Source: Rhodovarius crocodyli (GTDB lineage Bacteria > Pseudomonadota > Alphaproteobacteria > Acetobacterales > Acetobacteraceae). From it: a stretch of DNA of 64,000 nucleotides. The stretch lies in the NCBI RefSeq assembly GCF_004005855.1, contig NZ_SACL01000013.1, positions 1-64,000 on the forward strand, written 5' to 3'. A program made the translations under genes and the position numbers. Shown piece by piece: positions 17,565 through 26,188 of this stretch; within the stretch, counting starts at the first letter, position 1; the number at the start of each line of letters is the position of its first letter. The notes under the pieces were generated by a model. That model made no database searches. It saw only the letters and a program-made list of their open reading frames with translations, and was not told the origin of the DNA.

Positions 17565-19795
17565 CACACGCCCCCCATGAGCGGAGCCGACAGGGAGGTC
17601 ACCCGCTGAATTGTCACGCCGGCATCACCCATGGCCGCCAATGTCCTCGCGAGGCCGGGCTCGCGGAAATGCTCCTCGGCCAGTAACACGCGCGTGCAGC
17701 CCAGCAGCAGCGCGGCCGCCAGCATGGCGATCACGGGATGCTCCCCCACGACGCCGTGCTCGATCTCCAGCCCGCTCGCCTCCTCGACGCGGTCATAGCC
17801 GGCCGCGGGGGCCGGCGGGCGCCGCCAGAAGACATCGCTGTTGGCGCAGAACATCGTGAGCAGCCTGCCGCGACGTGGATCGTCGGGCCCGCTGAGCTCC
17901 ACCACATCGGCCAGGGGCAGGCTCTGCCAGCCGGGGCAGAGCACCACCGCCGCCTCGATCGGCACCGGCCCCTGCCCGATATAGGCAGTCGCGCCGCGGC
18001 GCACGCCGCGCAGCTGGGTGAAGGCCACCCGGTCGATCCAGGTGGCGCGCGGCGCCAGGGGCCAGGGCATCAGGCCGCTGTCCAGGGCCCGCTGCGCGCT
18101 GGACAGCGCGTCCCGCCGGCTCGGCCCAGGGTCGATCAGCACCGTATGGACGCCCTGCTGCGCGGCCCGCGACAAGGGCTGCGCCTGCGCCGACACCGCG
18201 GCCGGGTTGCTGGCGAAGACCCGCCCCTGGCCGCACAGCTCCACGAAGGCGGCGGCCAGCAGCCCACCGCCGGGCTGGCCGGGCTCGATCATCAGCCCCA
18301 CGCCCGCCTTGTCGGGCAGGCCGTTCAGCCGGGTCGCCAGCACGCTCTTGAGCACGCCGAGGGAACCGCCGGCCATCGAGCGTTCCTCCTCGCCGAACAG
18401 CCCCAGCTCGGAAGCGAAGGCACGCGCCGACCAGTCGCTGGCGGGCGCCGCGAGCGCAGGGTCGGCGGCGGAGAGCCGGGCCTCGACGAGGGCGGCCAGG
18501 CGGACGGCGGCTTCCTCGCCCGCCGGCACCGGCAGAGGCAGCGGAGGCTGGCCGATCACCGCGACGCCCTGGGCCGCGGCCAGCCCGGCGGCGAGCGCGC
18601 CGAGCGGGCCCGCGTCGGGCGAGAGCACCACGAAGCGCGCCATCGTCAACGCATCGATCAGCTCGGTCAGGCCGGCGGAACCGGGCAGGTTCCAGACCGC
18701 GAGCCCTGGCGCGGCCACCAGGCCCATGGCGGCATGCGCCACCTGCCCGATGCCCAGGATGACCTCGGCCGAGCGCGCGGCGGGCTCCATCGCGGCGGCC
18801 AAGGCGGGCCCGACGGGCAGCACGGCGGAGGGCGCCTCCGGCATCCATTTGCCCAGCTCGACCCGCAGCCCCTCATCCTCGACGATGAGCGAGACACCCT
18901 TGAGCACGCCGCGCAGGGCGGCGATCGCCTTCTCCCGCGGGACCGGCGCGAAGATCATGCGGGGGCCCAGCACGAAGGCGCGCGAGAGCAACGCCCCGCG
19001 CGCCGGGCCGCCCGCGATCTTGCCCAGGACGAACAGCGACGCGACGGAAGCGCCGACGATCATGGCGCATCCCGAGGCCTTCGCGATCGCCTCGATGGCC
19101 GCGGTCAGCGGCTTCTCGATCGGCGGAAGCGCGCCCGGCGCCGAGGAGGACCATTCCTGCATGGGCGACTGCAGCTCGATGTGATGCACCACATCCATCT
19201 GAGACAGCAGCGACGCGAGCTGCGCATCGAGCGCCGGTCGTGCGCCGAAATGCACGAACACCGTCCGGAACCCCGCGAGCCTGACGGCGGCCGCCAGGTT
19301 GGCGACGGGCGCCCAACTGCCGATCGCACTGCCGGGCAGCACATCGGCCAGGATCAGGACACTGGGCCGGGAAGAACCGACCACCGCCATCACATCCGCA
19401 TCGGCGGTCCAGGTCGCATCGGCGAACCAGGCACCGGAAGCCGGCGTCAGGCGCCCGCTCAACGGCGCGCGCAACAGCTCCTCGCCGCCTTCCGGCAGCA
19501 GCACCCGCAGCATGGGCGCTGGCGCCTCGCACCAGCCCTCAGGCAGGCGCGCATAGTGCAGGAAGCCGCCCCCCGCCGCGGCATCGGGTGAAGGCAACAG
19601 CCGCGCCTGACCCAGCGCGGCATCGCCGACGCGGATGTCGAGGCGATCCGGCAGGCCGGCCGCGCCATCGGACGAGCGCAGGCGGACGCAGAGGTAGCCG
19701 TCAACGCTGACGGATGCCTCGGCGACCTCGATGCCGAAATCACGCGTTGCCACATCGCCCGACGCGACAGGCCCGACAGGAGCTTCCAAGGACAT
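17564..19795 (-). CDS. Hypothetical protein of glycan locus (glycosyltransferase-like fold)
   Basis: A 743-residue protein, not recognised. Residues ~1-130 are beta-rich (GYLCVRLRSSDGA). Then two alpha/beta halves follow (RPSVLILADVLPGSAIGSWAPV, FRTVFVHFGARP, and later AMIVGASVASLFVLG and VVLSPDAGPLGALAAGLA), which look like a GT-B fold without clear catalytic motifs. The last ~170 residues are another alpha/beta domain (AAVVLCPGWQSLPLADVVELS, HPVIAMLAAALLLGCTRVLL). ATG at 19795 was preferred; a GTG at 19813 is an alternative. It overlaps the next start by one base. It may be an inactive or unusual transferase acting with copy B. Confidence 0.55.
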   Translation of the reverse strand: MSLEAPVGPVASGDVATRDFGIEVAEASVSVDGYLCVRLRSSDGAAGLPDRLDIRVGDAALGQARLLPSPDAAAGGGFLHYARLPEGWCEAPAPMLRVLLPEGGEELLRAPLSGRLTPASGAWFADATWTADADVMAVVGSSRPSVLILADVLPGSAIGSWAPVANLAAAVRLAGFRTVFVHFGARPALDAQLASLLSQMDVVHHIELQSPMQEWSSSAPGALPPIEKPLTAAIEAIAKASGCAMIVGASVASLFVLGKIAGGPARGALLSRAFVLGPRMIFAPVPREKAIAALRGVLKGVSLIVEDEGLRVELGKWMPEAPSAVLPVGPALAAAMEPAARSAEVILGIGQVAHAAMGLVAAPGLAVWNLPGSAGLTELIDALTMARFVVLSPDAGPLGALAAGLAAAQGVAVIGQPPLPLPVPAGEEAAVRLAALVEARLSAADPALAAPASDWSARAFASELGLFGEEERSMAGGSLGVLKSVLATRLNGLPDKAGVGLMIEPGQPGGGLLAAAFVELCGQGRVFASNPAAVSAQAQPLSRAAQQGVHTVLIDPGPSRRDALSSAQRALDSGLMPWPLAPRATWIDRVAFTQLRGVRRGATAYIGQGPVPIEAAVVLCPGWQSLPLADVVELSGPDDPRRGRLLTMFCANSDVFWRRPPAPAAGYDRVEEASGLEIEHGVVGEHPVIAMLAAALLLGCTRVLLAEEHFREPGLARTLAAMGDAGVTIQRVTSLSAPLMGGV

Positions 19796-19844
19796 CGTCA
19801 CCGCATACTCCACACCATCAGCCGATCCAGACAGGCACTCGGCA

Positions 19845-20675
19845 TCAGCAACAGATCATTTCAGAAATACCATATTTTTCAACAACATGATCAATCATGC
19901 CATGCAGGGTGCCCTTCAGCACCATGTTTTCCCGCGGCACGCCAAAGCACCAGCCCGGCTGCCCGCCTATGGTCCAGTCCTTTCGACGAAAATCGAACCC
20001 GATCAGGTTATACAGATCGTACTCAACGTCTTGAAAAAAATCGAAGAACTCATCCGCGGAGTAGCCGTACTGCGTGGCCGCGCGCCCCCGCCAGTTGCGC
20101 ATGACCAGCAGCGGACGCCGGCCCTTCAACAGGTTGATACCGCCGCGAAGCGCCTGAAACTCACCCCCCTCGATATCGAGCCAGAGGAGGCGCACCGGGC
20201 CGGTCTGCGGGCCACCTGCATCCAGCGTCGTGACCGGGGCGACATCGCAGTCGGGTTCGGCTTCGCCCGCGACCTCACGCGCGACTTCCGGACTGGGGTA
20301 CAGCCCCGACCGCTGAAGCATGCCCGACACGCTGTAGAAGGCGCCATCACCCACATAGTCGGACAGCGCAATCGCGTGCAATTCGACGGCTTCGCACAAC
20401 CCTACACGCTCCAGTCTATTCTGAAGCGCTTCATGGCTGCCTAGCTGCGGCTCGAAAGCGACGACACGCCCGCATGGCCCCACCTGCCGCGCCATCATTG
20501 TCGTAAATCCACCCAGGTAAGAACCGGCCTCAATGACGCAGTCACCCGGACAGATATGAGAAAAAACGACCGATTTCAAAATATCAGAATAAAAAGACGA
20601 GACTTTTTTATTATCGTTTATGCCTACAATTCCTGCGTAAGACTTCTTTTTGTCTTCAATGGACACATCACGCAT
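19845..20675 (-). CDS. FkbM-family methyltransferase
   Basis: A 276-residue SAM-dependent methyltransferase. Motif I is DCVIEAGSYLGGFTTMMAR and motif II is GRVVAFEPQLGSHEALQNRL. The FkbM signature DIEGGEFQALRGG follows near residue 165. Such enzymes O-methylate sugars or polyketides; here a sugar hydroxyl is likely. The ATG at 20675 has GGGAA eight bases upstream; a GTG at 20696 is less likely. The first ~40 codons are very AT-rich while the rest has the local composition. It is the first gene of the minus-strand run, with a ~170 bp AT-rich leader upstream. Confidence 0.88.
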   Translation of the reverse strand: MRDVSIEDKKKSYAGIVGINDNKKVSSFYSDILKSVVFSHICPGDCVIEAGSYLGGFTTMMARQVGPCGRVVAFEPQLGSHEALQNRLERVGLCEAVELHAIALSDYVGDGAFYSVSGMLQRSGLYPSPEVAREVAGEAEPDCDVAPVTTLDAGGPQTGPVRLLWLDIEGGEFQALRGGINLLKGRRPLLVMRNWRGRAATQYGYSADEFFDFFQDVEYDLYNLIGFDFRRKDWTIGGQPGWCFGVPRENMVLKGTLHGMIDHVVEKYGISEMICC

Positions 20676-20743
20676 GAGATCAGTTCCCGATTTCACGGAA
20701 GCCCCGAACAGCTTTCAACCGCATGGGACGATGGTTCTTCTCA

Positions 20744-20758
20744 TTTTGCAATGCAAAA
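20744..20758. promoter_or_regulatory. 15-bp palindrome in AT-rich leader of the minus-strand glycan run
   Basis: TTTTGCA-A-TGCAAAA is a perfect inverted repeat lying 69 bp upstream of the FkbM start in the only AT-rich intergenic stretch nearby (20676-20848). On the minus strand a weak promoter could be TTGGGA, 17 bp, TATGAA just upstream of it. The palindrome could be an operator or a chance product of the AT-rich sequence. Confidence 0.35.
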
Positions 20759-20848
20759 AATTATGTCTCTTTCGCATTCATATTTTGGTGAATAAGCCCT
20801 CCCAACTCCGTCTCATTATTTCACTTCGGCGAATTATTTCGTAAAAAT

Positions 20849-21592
20849 TCAATCCGACATCGTTTTCAATGCGACCCAGGACAGCGCGAATGCCATCTCG
20901 CGCTGGTCCGCGCTGCCATGGCGGGCGGGCGAATCCGTCTGCGCGGCGTCGATCTCCAGTTGCATCGAGGCCGCCCATTGCGCGTCACCCGGCTCGACCA
21001 GAGAGGTCAGCACGGTGAAGCCCCCCTCCTCGGCAACCGTCACCGCCCCCCATTCCCCGCCGCCCACCGACAGGCGCACGCGTTCCAGCGCGTGCGGCAC
21101 CATCGCCGAGAACAGGTGCAGCCTGACCTCAAGCGGCCCCTTCAGCCGAGGCACGGCGATCGCAGCCCGCGTGGAAGGGCCGAGCCAGCGATAGGGGGCC
21201 CCGGTGCCGCTGCGTTCCGCCGAGTAGAACCCTTCGCAGGAGACCACCTCGTCGCAGAGGACCCTGACCTCGGCCGGGATCAGGATCTCCTCGAAGGACC
21301 GCGCCGGGGCCGCATGGCCCGCCTGCTCGACGAAGGGCGGGGGCACCCCTTGCCATTGTGCCGCCTGCAGCGTCAGCAGCCGCGCCTCCAGCGTCGCCAG
21401 CCGCTCCAGCATCCAGCGCAGCGACGCCTCGGGGGGCTGCCCCTCAAGCTCCTGCGCGTAGCCGCTCAGCAGGCGCTGCCGCAGCACGCGGTCCACCGCA
21501 TCGCCGACACTGTCCATGTCGCGCAGATCCATCCTGCCGGCGAAAGCGGCGGCCAGCGCCCGGGCCGCATCGGCCAATGTGTCGTCAGCCAT
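20849..21592 (-). CDS. Hypothetical protein with helical N-terminus and beta-rich C-terminus
   Basis: A 247-residue protein. Residues 1-105 are helical (DTLADAARALAAAFAGRMDL, LRWMLERLATLEARLLTLQ), possibly a short coiled coil. Residues ~125-247 form a beta-rich domain with GFYSAERSGTGAPYRWLGP, resembling the small protein at 13750-14271. No family is recognised. The ATG overlaps the stop of the upstream sulfotransferase-like gene by 8 bp, so they are co-translated. A role in glycan assembly is inferred only from position. Confidence 0.6.
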   Translation of the reverse strand: MADDTLADAARALAAAFAGRMDLRDMDSVGDAVDRVLRQRLLSGYAQELEGQPPEASLRWMLERLATLEARLLTLQAAQWQGVPPPFVEQAGHAAPARSFEEILIPAEVRVLCDEVVSCEGFYSAERSGTGAPYRWLGPSTRAAIAVPRLKGPLEVRLHLFSAMVPHALERVRLSVGGGEWGAVTVAEEGGFTVLTSLVEPGDAQWAASMQLEIDAAQTDSPARHGSADQREMAFALSWVALKTMSD

Positions 21593-22793
21593 GCCTTGCC
21601 CAGTCTCCAGACGCGAAGGAAGCCACCATATCCAGCCCGCAGCCCTCATACTCCTGCCTCGGCCCGAAGCTGAGAATGACATCGACCATGGCCGGCAGGT
21701 TCATCAAATCCTGGCGGATGCCAGCGTGCCCGCCGGCCGGCAGCCCCCATTCGCGCGCCAGCAGCACCTGGCGCGACAGGCTCGACACGATCTCGAGCCG
21801 CAGGCCGAAATCCGCGCCATTGGCCGCAAGCCCCGTGAACACAGCCTCGAATCGGTCCCGCCCGGCGGGCGCCATCAAGGGGAAATGCGCCACGGCACCG
21901 GCGGCACCGGTCGCGCGCAGCCGTACGGTCCCCTCGGCCCGCTCCGGCGGCAGCATCGCCTCCATCCCCACCACACGCAGCCGCCCGTCCCGCGCCATCT
22001 CCCCGAGGTGCAGGGGCGTGCCGAGCAGGGCGGCGGCTGGCTTCTCGGGCGATTGCCCGGTCGCCGCCATGGCGGGACCGCACAGGTCGAGGAACATCAT
22101 CTTCTCAGGCGTGCTCCATCCCATCCCCGCCAGGCCGGGCGCGCGCGTCACGGGGTCGAGCCCCGTGCCGGCCGGCCGGAAATCCCTGAGCCAACCGGCG
22201 GCCAGCGTGGCCGTGGCGGGCGCCAGGCCGCAAAAACGCGCAATCCCCGCCAAGGCCATGCCAGGGTCGGTGAGCACCGCCGCGAACTCCACCGGCAGGC
22301 AGGCGGCGGGTGCCGCCTGGACCAGCGCCTCCCCGGCCAGCGTCGCCGCGGCCCAGCTCATGCAATGCGCGGCGAAGCCCATGCGGGGGCGCGCCCGCAG
22401 GCGGCCGGCCACATTCTCCACCGCTCCGCGCCGCATGATGACGGCCCGGGCCGAAGGCAGGAAAGGCAGCAGCCGGCGCAGGCCGGTCAGCACCGCGGGC
22501 TCGGGCAGGATCTCCGCCGCGCGCAGCACGATACCCGGCCCGTCGCAGCCCTGCAGGATGTCGGCCAGCAGCGCCTGCGCCATGCGCTCGCTCAGCAATC
22601 CGCCGGGCGGCGGCGGCTCCCCGATCTCCGCCAGGCGCGCGGCCTGCCGCCTGGCCGCATCCGCGACGAGGCTGACGCGCGCCAACTCGGCCGACACGTC
22701 GCGCTGCGGCCAGCGCAGCGCGTGCGACAGCGCGCCCGACATCGCGGTAACGCCAGACCTGGCAGGCCCGACGACGAACAATATCCTCGTCAT
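21585..22793 (-). CDS. Sulfotransferase-like P-loop protein
   Basis: A 402-residue protein. It opens with ILFVVGPARSGVTAMSGAL, which matches the 5'-phosphosulfate-binding loop of PAPS-dependent sulfotransferases (P-loop-like RSGTS/T). Further on, SARAVIMRRGAVENVAGRL resembles the 3'-phosphate region, and LPVEFAAVLTDPGMALAGIARFCGL the C-terminal part of the ~260-residue family core. The last ~135 residues are a beta-rich extra domain. It may sulfate a sugar of the surface glycan, but no PAPS-making genes are in view. It lies 18 bp after the CMP-sugar synthetase gene. Confidence 0.6.
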   Translation of the reverse strand: MTRILFVVGPARSGVTAMSGALSHALRWPQRDVSAELARVSLVADAARRQAARLAEIGEPPPPGGLLSERMAQALLADILQGCDGPGIVLRAAEILPEPAVLTGLRRLLPFLPSARAVIMRRGAVENVAGRLRARPRMGFAAHCMSWAAATLAGEALVQAAPAACLPVEFAAVLTDPGMALAGIARFCGLAPATATLAAGWLRDFRPAGTGLDPVTRAPGLAGMGWSTPEKMMFLDLCGPAMAATGQSPEKPAAALLGTPLHLGEMARDGRLRVVGMEAMLPPERAEGTVRLRATGAAGAVAHFPLMAPAGRDRFEAVFTGLAANGADFGLRLEIVSSLSRQVLLAREWGLPAGGHAGIRQDLMNLPAMVDVILSFGPRQEYEGCGLDMVASFASGDWARHG

Positions 22794-22811
22794 CGCCCCG
22801 CGGCGCCGCGG

Positions 22812-23504
22812 TCAGACCGCGGCAGCGGCAGGCTCGGCTTCGCCATGCACCAGCGGGTACAGCGCCTCGGCCAGGGCAAGGTCCTCCGCCGTCTTGATGA
22901 CGTGGCCCGCCAGCCGGTTCACCGGGGACAGGCCGACCTTGCCGGCATAGGTGGCGCACTGCCCGGCGCGCGTCGCCTCCAGATAGGTCGCGGCGCGCCA
23001 GCCGGTGATGGACCAGGTGACACGGCGCACCGGCGGCAGGTCCTGGGAGTTGGTCTTCTCGGCCAGGGTGAAGTTCACGGGCTCACCGCGGCAGAATGCC
23101 TCCAGCGGCTCGTCCACGACGCTCAGCATCACGTCGTAGTCGCCCTCGATCATCTCCTGGGTGAAGCGCTTCACTTCATCCATGGTCATGAGCGGCGCGA
23201 TGGAATGCACCTGGAACAGGCGGGTGCAGGGGTGCTTGTCCAGGAACTCGGCCACGAACTGCTCGCTGGTCGCGACGTTGTTGGCCAGCTCGTCAGGGCG
23301 CTTGTGAAAGCGCGCGCCTTCCTTCACCGCGATCTCACCGAAGACATCGCTTTCGGAATTGACCCACACCTCGTCGAATACGCCGGCGTTCAGGCATTTG
23401 CGCACGACATGCGCCAGCAGCGGCACGCCGCGCAGCGGCAGCAGGTTCTTCTGCTTCAGCCTCTGGCTGCCCATGCGGGCAGGAATCATCGCGATATTGG
23501 TCAT
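22812..23504 (-). CDS. CMP-sugar-acid synthetase (acylneuraminate cytidylyltransferase family)
   Basis: A 230-residue protein. The N-terminal IPARMGSQRLKQKNLLPLRG is the CTP-binding signature of NeuA/PseF-type enzymes. FDEVWVNSESDVFGEIAVKEG and FHKRPDELANNVATSEQFV match the family's next blocks, and LFQVHSIAPLM corresponds to the usual LLQPTSPLR. The reaction joins CTP and a 2-keto sugar acid to give a CMP-sugar. No NeuB-type synthase is present in the window, so the sugar acid is unknown. It begins a minus-strand group with the sulfotransferase-like gene; 23 bp separate it from the dehydrogenase gene upstream. Confidence 0.82.
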   Translation of the reverse strand: MTNIAMIPARMGSQRLKQKNLLPLRGVPLLAHVVRKCLNAGVFDEVWVNSESDVFGEIAVKEGARFHKRPDELANNVATSEQFVAEFLDKHPCTRLFQVHSIAPLMTMDEVKRFTQEMIEGDYDVMLSVVDEPLEAFCRGEPVNFTLAEKTNSQDLPPVRRVTWSITGWRAATYLEATRAGQCATYAGKVGLSPVNRLAGHVIKTAEDLALAEALYPLVHGEAEPAAAAV

Positions 23505-23527
23505 CGTCGCCTCGTATCGTCGCCTCG

Positions 23528-24493
23528 TCAGGGAGCCCAGGGGCTGAGGAAGGTCAGCGGGTCCGTCGCCTGCGAGAGCCCCGCGATGGCGGCGCGGCCC
23601 ATGGCGACCACCGCCTCATTGGCGCTGCCGCCGATATGCGCGGTCGCCAGGAAGTTGGGCAGGTTCAGCAATTCCACATCCTGCGGCGGCTCCGAGGCGA
23701 AGACGTCGAAGCAGGCCGCCGAAAGCTGCCCCTCCTGCAGCGCCGCCTTCAGCGCCAGCTCATCCACCAGCCCGCCGCGCGCCGTGTTCACCAGCACCGC
23801 ACCGCGGCGCATCGCGGCCAGGCGGGCGGTGTTGATGACATTGGCCGTGTCGGGCGTGGAGGGCACATGCAGCGAGATCGCGTCCGACTGCGCGAGCAGC
23901 GCGTCGAGGCCCACGCTCTCCACCCCCGTCTCGGCGCAGTAGTCGCTGATGTCGCGGATATCGTGCGCCAGGACGCGCACACCCAGCGCGCGCAGCATCC
24001 GGCCCAGCTCCTTGCCGACATGGCCGCAGCCGAGCAGGCCGACCGTCGCGTCGGAGATCTGCCGGCCGAGATACTGGCGCCAGATGCCGCCACGGATCTC
24101 AGATTGGGAAATGCTGACGCCCCGAAAGGCCGCGATGATGAAGCACAGCGCGAGCTCGGCCACGGAGCGGCGGTTCACACCGCCCGTCCAGCCCACCTTC
24201 ACGCCATGCGCCGCTGCCGCGCGCAGGTCGACATTGTCCAGGCCCACGCCGTACTTGCCGATGACGCGCAGCTCGGGCAGCGCCTCGAAGACGGAAGCCG
24301 TGATCTTCTCCAGCGCCACGATCGCGCTGTCATGCCCCTTGAGGAAGCCGATCAGTTCGTCTCCGGCCAGGGTGCGGCCGGTGTCGTTGAAGGTCACATT
24401 CTCATACTGCGCGGCCATCTCGCCGCGCAGGATGGGATGGCGCGAGAAGGACCGCGACAGAACCGCCACCTTCGGCGCGTTGGAGAGCGCCAT
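23528..24493 (-). CDS. D-2-hydroxyacid dehydrogenase (phosphoglycerate dehydrogenase-like)
   Basis: A 321-residue NAD-dependent enzyme. The NAD-binding loop VGLLGCGHVGKELGRML lies near residue 150. Catalytic residues appear in NTARGGLVDELAL (Arg), DVFASEPP (Glu) and TAHIGGSANEA (His). It reduces a 2-keto acid or oxidises a D-2-hydroxy acid; lengths and motifs are those of the family. It is shorter than SerA and lacks an ACT domain, so serine synthesis is not the likely role. Its stop is followed closely by the CMP-sugar synthetase gene, and its start overlaps the hydratase stop (TGATG). Confidence 0.88.
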   Translation of the reverse strand: MALSNAPKVAVLSRSFSRHPILRGEMAAQYENVTFNDTGRTLAGDELIGFLKGHDSAIVALEKITASVFEALPELRVIGKYGVGLDNVDLRAAAAHGVKVGWTGGVNRRSVAELALCFIIAAFRGVSISQSEIRGGIWRQYLGRQISDATVGLLGCGHVGKELGRMLRALGVRVLAHDIRDISDYCAETGVESVGLDALLAQSDAISLHVPSTPDTANVINTARLAAMRRGAVLVNTARGGLVDELALKAALQEGQLSAACFDVFASEPPQDVELLNLPNFLATAHIGGSANEAVVAMGRAAIAGLSQATDPLTFLSPWAP

Positions 24494-25275
24494 CAGGCGG
24501 GCTCCGCGAAGCGCATGGTCACGACGCCGTTGATGGCGGGGAAGCGCGCGGTCACGAGCTTGCCGGCCGGCACCTCGATGTAGCCGGTGCAGCTGCCCGA
24601 GGCGATCACCTGGCCGGCCTTCAGCGAATAGCCGCGCGCCAGCGCCGTCTGCACGAAGGCCAGCAGCGGGCCGAAGGCACCGCCATCGATCACCGAGGCA
24701 TTGCCGGTGAAGGGCTCGGCACCCTCGACCTCCAGGATAACCGGGGCCTCATCGAGGCGCGCGGGGTCGCCCACCGCCTCTCCGCTGCCGACCACGAGCG
24801 AGCCCACCGCGCCCGTGTCGCCGATCAGCGCGAAGCCGCCATGCGCGCCGAGGCCGCTAAAGCGCGAACCCGGGATCTCGATGGAGGCATGGACGCTGCC
24901 GATCGCGGCCAGCAGGCCGGCGCGGTCGATGCCCGCATCGGCGGGCGTCAGGTCACGGGACAACTTGAAGGCGTATTCGCATTCCACGCCGCGCTGGCGG
25001 GCGAGATGGGCCGGCACCTCCTCCCCGTCAGCGAAGACGCGATTGCCGGGGATGGGGCCGAAGAACTGACGGGAGACGCCCAGATTGGCCCGCACGGCGG
25101 CGATGGTGGCGCCCAGCTTATAGGCCTCGACCCCGCCGAGCCGCGCGACGATGGCATCGACCAGCCTCTCGGACGCATCCTGGTCGGTCGGGAGTTCTCC
25201 GGGGCGGGGCTCCACAACCTCGGTGGTGTCGAAAGCAGCAGCGATACGCGCCGCCAACGCTTCATGCTCGCTCAA
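24493..25275 (-). CDS. FAH/2-keto-4-pentenoate hydratase-family protein
   Basis: A 260-residue protein of the MhpD/HpaH hydratase group within the fumarylacetoacetase superfamily: VECEYAFKLSRDL provides the acidic metal ligands, with IEIPGSRF and VIASGSCTGYIEVPAGKL as the conserved later blocks. Family members hydrate or decarboxylate 2-keto acids with Mg2+ or Mn2+. The start is TTG at 25275, supported by CGGAG seven bases upstream. It is the first gene of the minus-strand group that ends at 20849 and is divergent from the phosphatase gene. A role in building or editing a keto-sugar acid is inference. Confidence 0.82.
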   Translation of the reverse strand: MSEHEALAARIAAAFDTTEVVEPRPGELPTDQDASERLVDAIVARLGGVEAYKLGATIAAVRANLGVSRQFFGPIPGNRVFADGEEVPAHLARQRGVECEYAFKLSRDLTPADAGIDRAGLLAAIGSVHASIEIPGSRFSGLGAHGGFALIGDTGAVGSLVVGSGEAVGDPARLDEAPVILEVEGAEPFTGNASVIDGGAFGPLLAFVQTALARGYSLKAGQVIASGSCTGYIEVPAGKLVTARFPAINGVVTMRFAEPA

Positions 25276-25305
25276 ATTCCGGCTCCGTTCGCCACTGTAT
25301 ATTCA

Positions 25306-25334
25306 TTGCCACATATTCACAGAACGTGTAAAGT
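25306..25334 (+). promoter_or_regulatory. Candidate sigma-70 promoter for the phosphatase gene
   Basis: TTGCCA at 25306-25311 and TAAAGT at 25329-25334 are separated by 17 bp in the AT-rich divergent gap. A start near 25341 would leave a ~28-base leader before the GTG at 25369. Motif quality is fair and no direct evidence is available. Confidence 0.45.
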
Positions 25335-25368
25335 CTCGACCACGCTTAACAATCCAGGGTCATTTTCG

Positions 25369-26109
25369 GTGAAGATAGATACAATTCCTGAAAATGAATA
25401 TCTTTTTGACACCGCCAAAAAAGCGGTAAAAATCACCAAAGACTTCATAAAAATGAAACGGGGTACGGATCGATCGCCCGTGTCTCAATTAGGACGCGAC
25501 ATCAAGCTGTCCGAGGACGCCGCGTCCGAGGCAATGATCCGCGAATTCCTGGCCCAACATAGCGATCTGCCGGTGCTGGGCGAGGAAGGCGGCTGGGAAG
25601 GCCGCGAACCGCAACCGGACGATCTGCACTGGGTCCTCGACCCCCTCGACGGTTCCTTCAACTATTTCAGGGGCGTGCCCCTCTATGGCATCTCTCTGGC
25701 CCTCTGCCGTGGTCGCACCGCCGTGTTCGGCGCCATCTACGACCCGGAACGTGACGAACTTTTCAGTGGTGGCCCAGGCCTCGGCCTGCAACTTAACGAA
25801 GAGTTTATTACTCAACCGGCCCCAACCCGGCAGATGCTGGCCACGGGCTTCCCCTCCCGCGCGGATGTGAATGTCACGCTGGAGCGGATGGGTGAGCTCA
25901 CCGCCCGCTGGACCAAGATGAGGATGCTCGGCGCCGCCGCGCTGTCCCTCGCCTGGGTGGCCGCGGGCAGGCTTGATGGCTACACGGAGAATGGAATCAT
26001 GTGGTGGGACGTGGCGGCCGGGCTGGCCCTCGCCCAGGGTGCCGGCGCCACGACCATCCTCTGTCAGCCTGTGTCGGAATACGGGGTGAACGTCCTGGTG
26101 GAGCGATAG
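25369..26109 (+). CDS. Inositol-monophosphatase-family phosphatase
   Basis: A 246-residue protein with the Mg2+/Li+-sensitive phosphatase motifs: LGEEGGW (metal-binding Glu), WVLDPLDGSFNYFRG (the DPxDGxxN motif) and WWDVAAGLALAQGAGA (WDxAAG) near the C-terminus. The substrate is probably a phosphorylated sugar or polyol in the cassette. I chose the GTG at 25369, where an AGGG lies nine bases upstream and the family-like sequence begins; a longer frame extends upstream but reads across the divergent gene. The first ~35 codons are AT-rich. It starts a plus-strand group of four genes. Confidence 0.88.
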   Translation: MKIDTIPENEYLFDTAKKAVKITKDFIKMKRGTDRSPVSQLGRDIKLSEDAASEAMIREFLAQHSDLPVLGEEGGWEGREPQPDDLHWVLDPLDGSFNYFRGVPLYGISLALCRGRTAVFGAIYDPERDELFSGGPGLGLQLNEEFITQPAPTRQMLATGFPSRADVNVTLERMGELTARWTKMRMLGAAALSLAWVAAGRLDGYTENGIMWWDVAAGLALAQGAGATTILCQPVSEYGVNVLVER

Positions 26110-26188
26110 GCGGCACGCCTGTCCGCCACGCCTTTCGGGCACCCCGCCCTCGTTAATTCATGCGTCTGGATCGATTGGACCGAGAAAC

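Noticed and set aside
17738-19591. A 617-codon open frame on the plus strand
   Set aside because: Antisense to the 743-residue protein; Arg/His/Gln-rich with no recognisable domain.
22812-23504. CMP-KDO synthetase (KdsB) as an alternative for the cytidylyltransferase
   Set aside because: The K-x-KN form of the CTP loop (RLKQKNLLPL) fits NeuA/PseF-type enzymes better than the KdsB form, though the substrate stays open.
25369-26109. The phosphatase as histidinol phosphatase or CysQ
   Set aside because: Only general IMPase-family motifs are visible; neighbours are sugar enzymes, so a specific name was not given.
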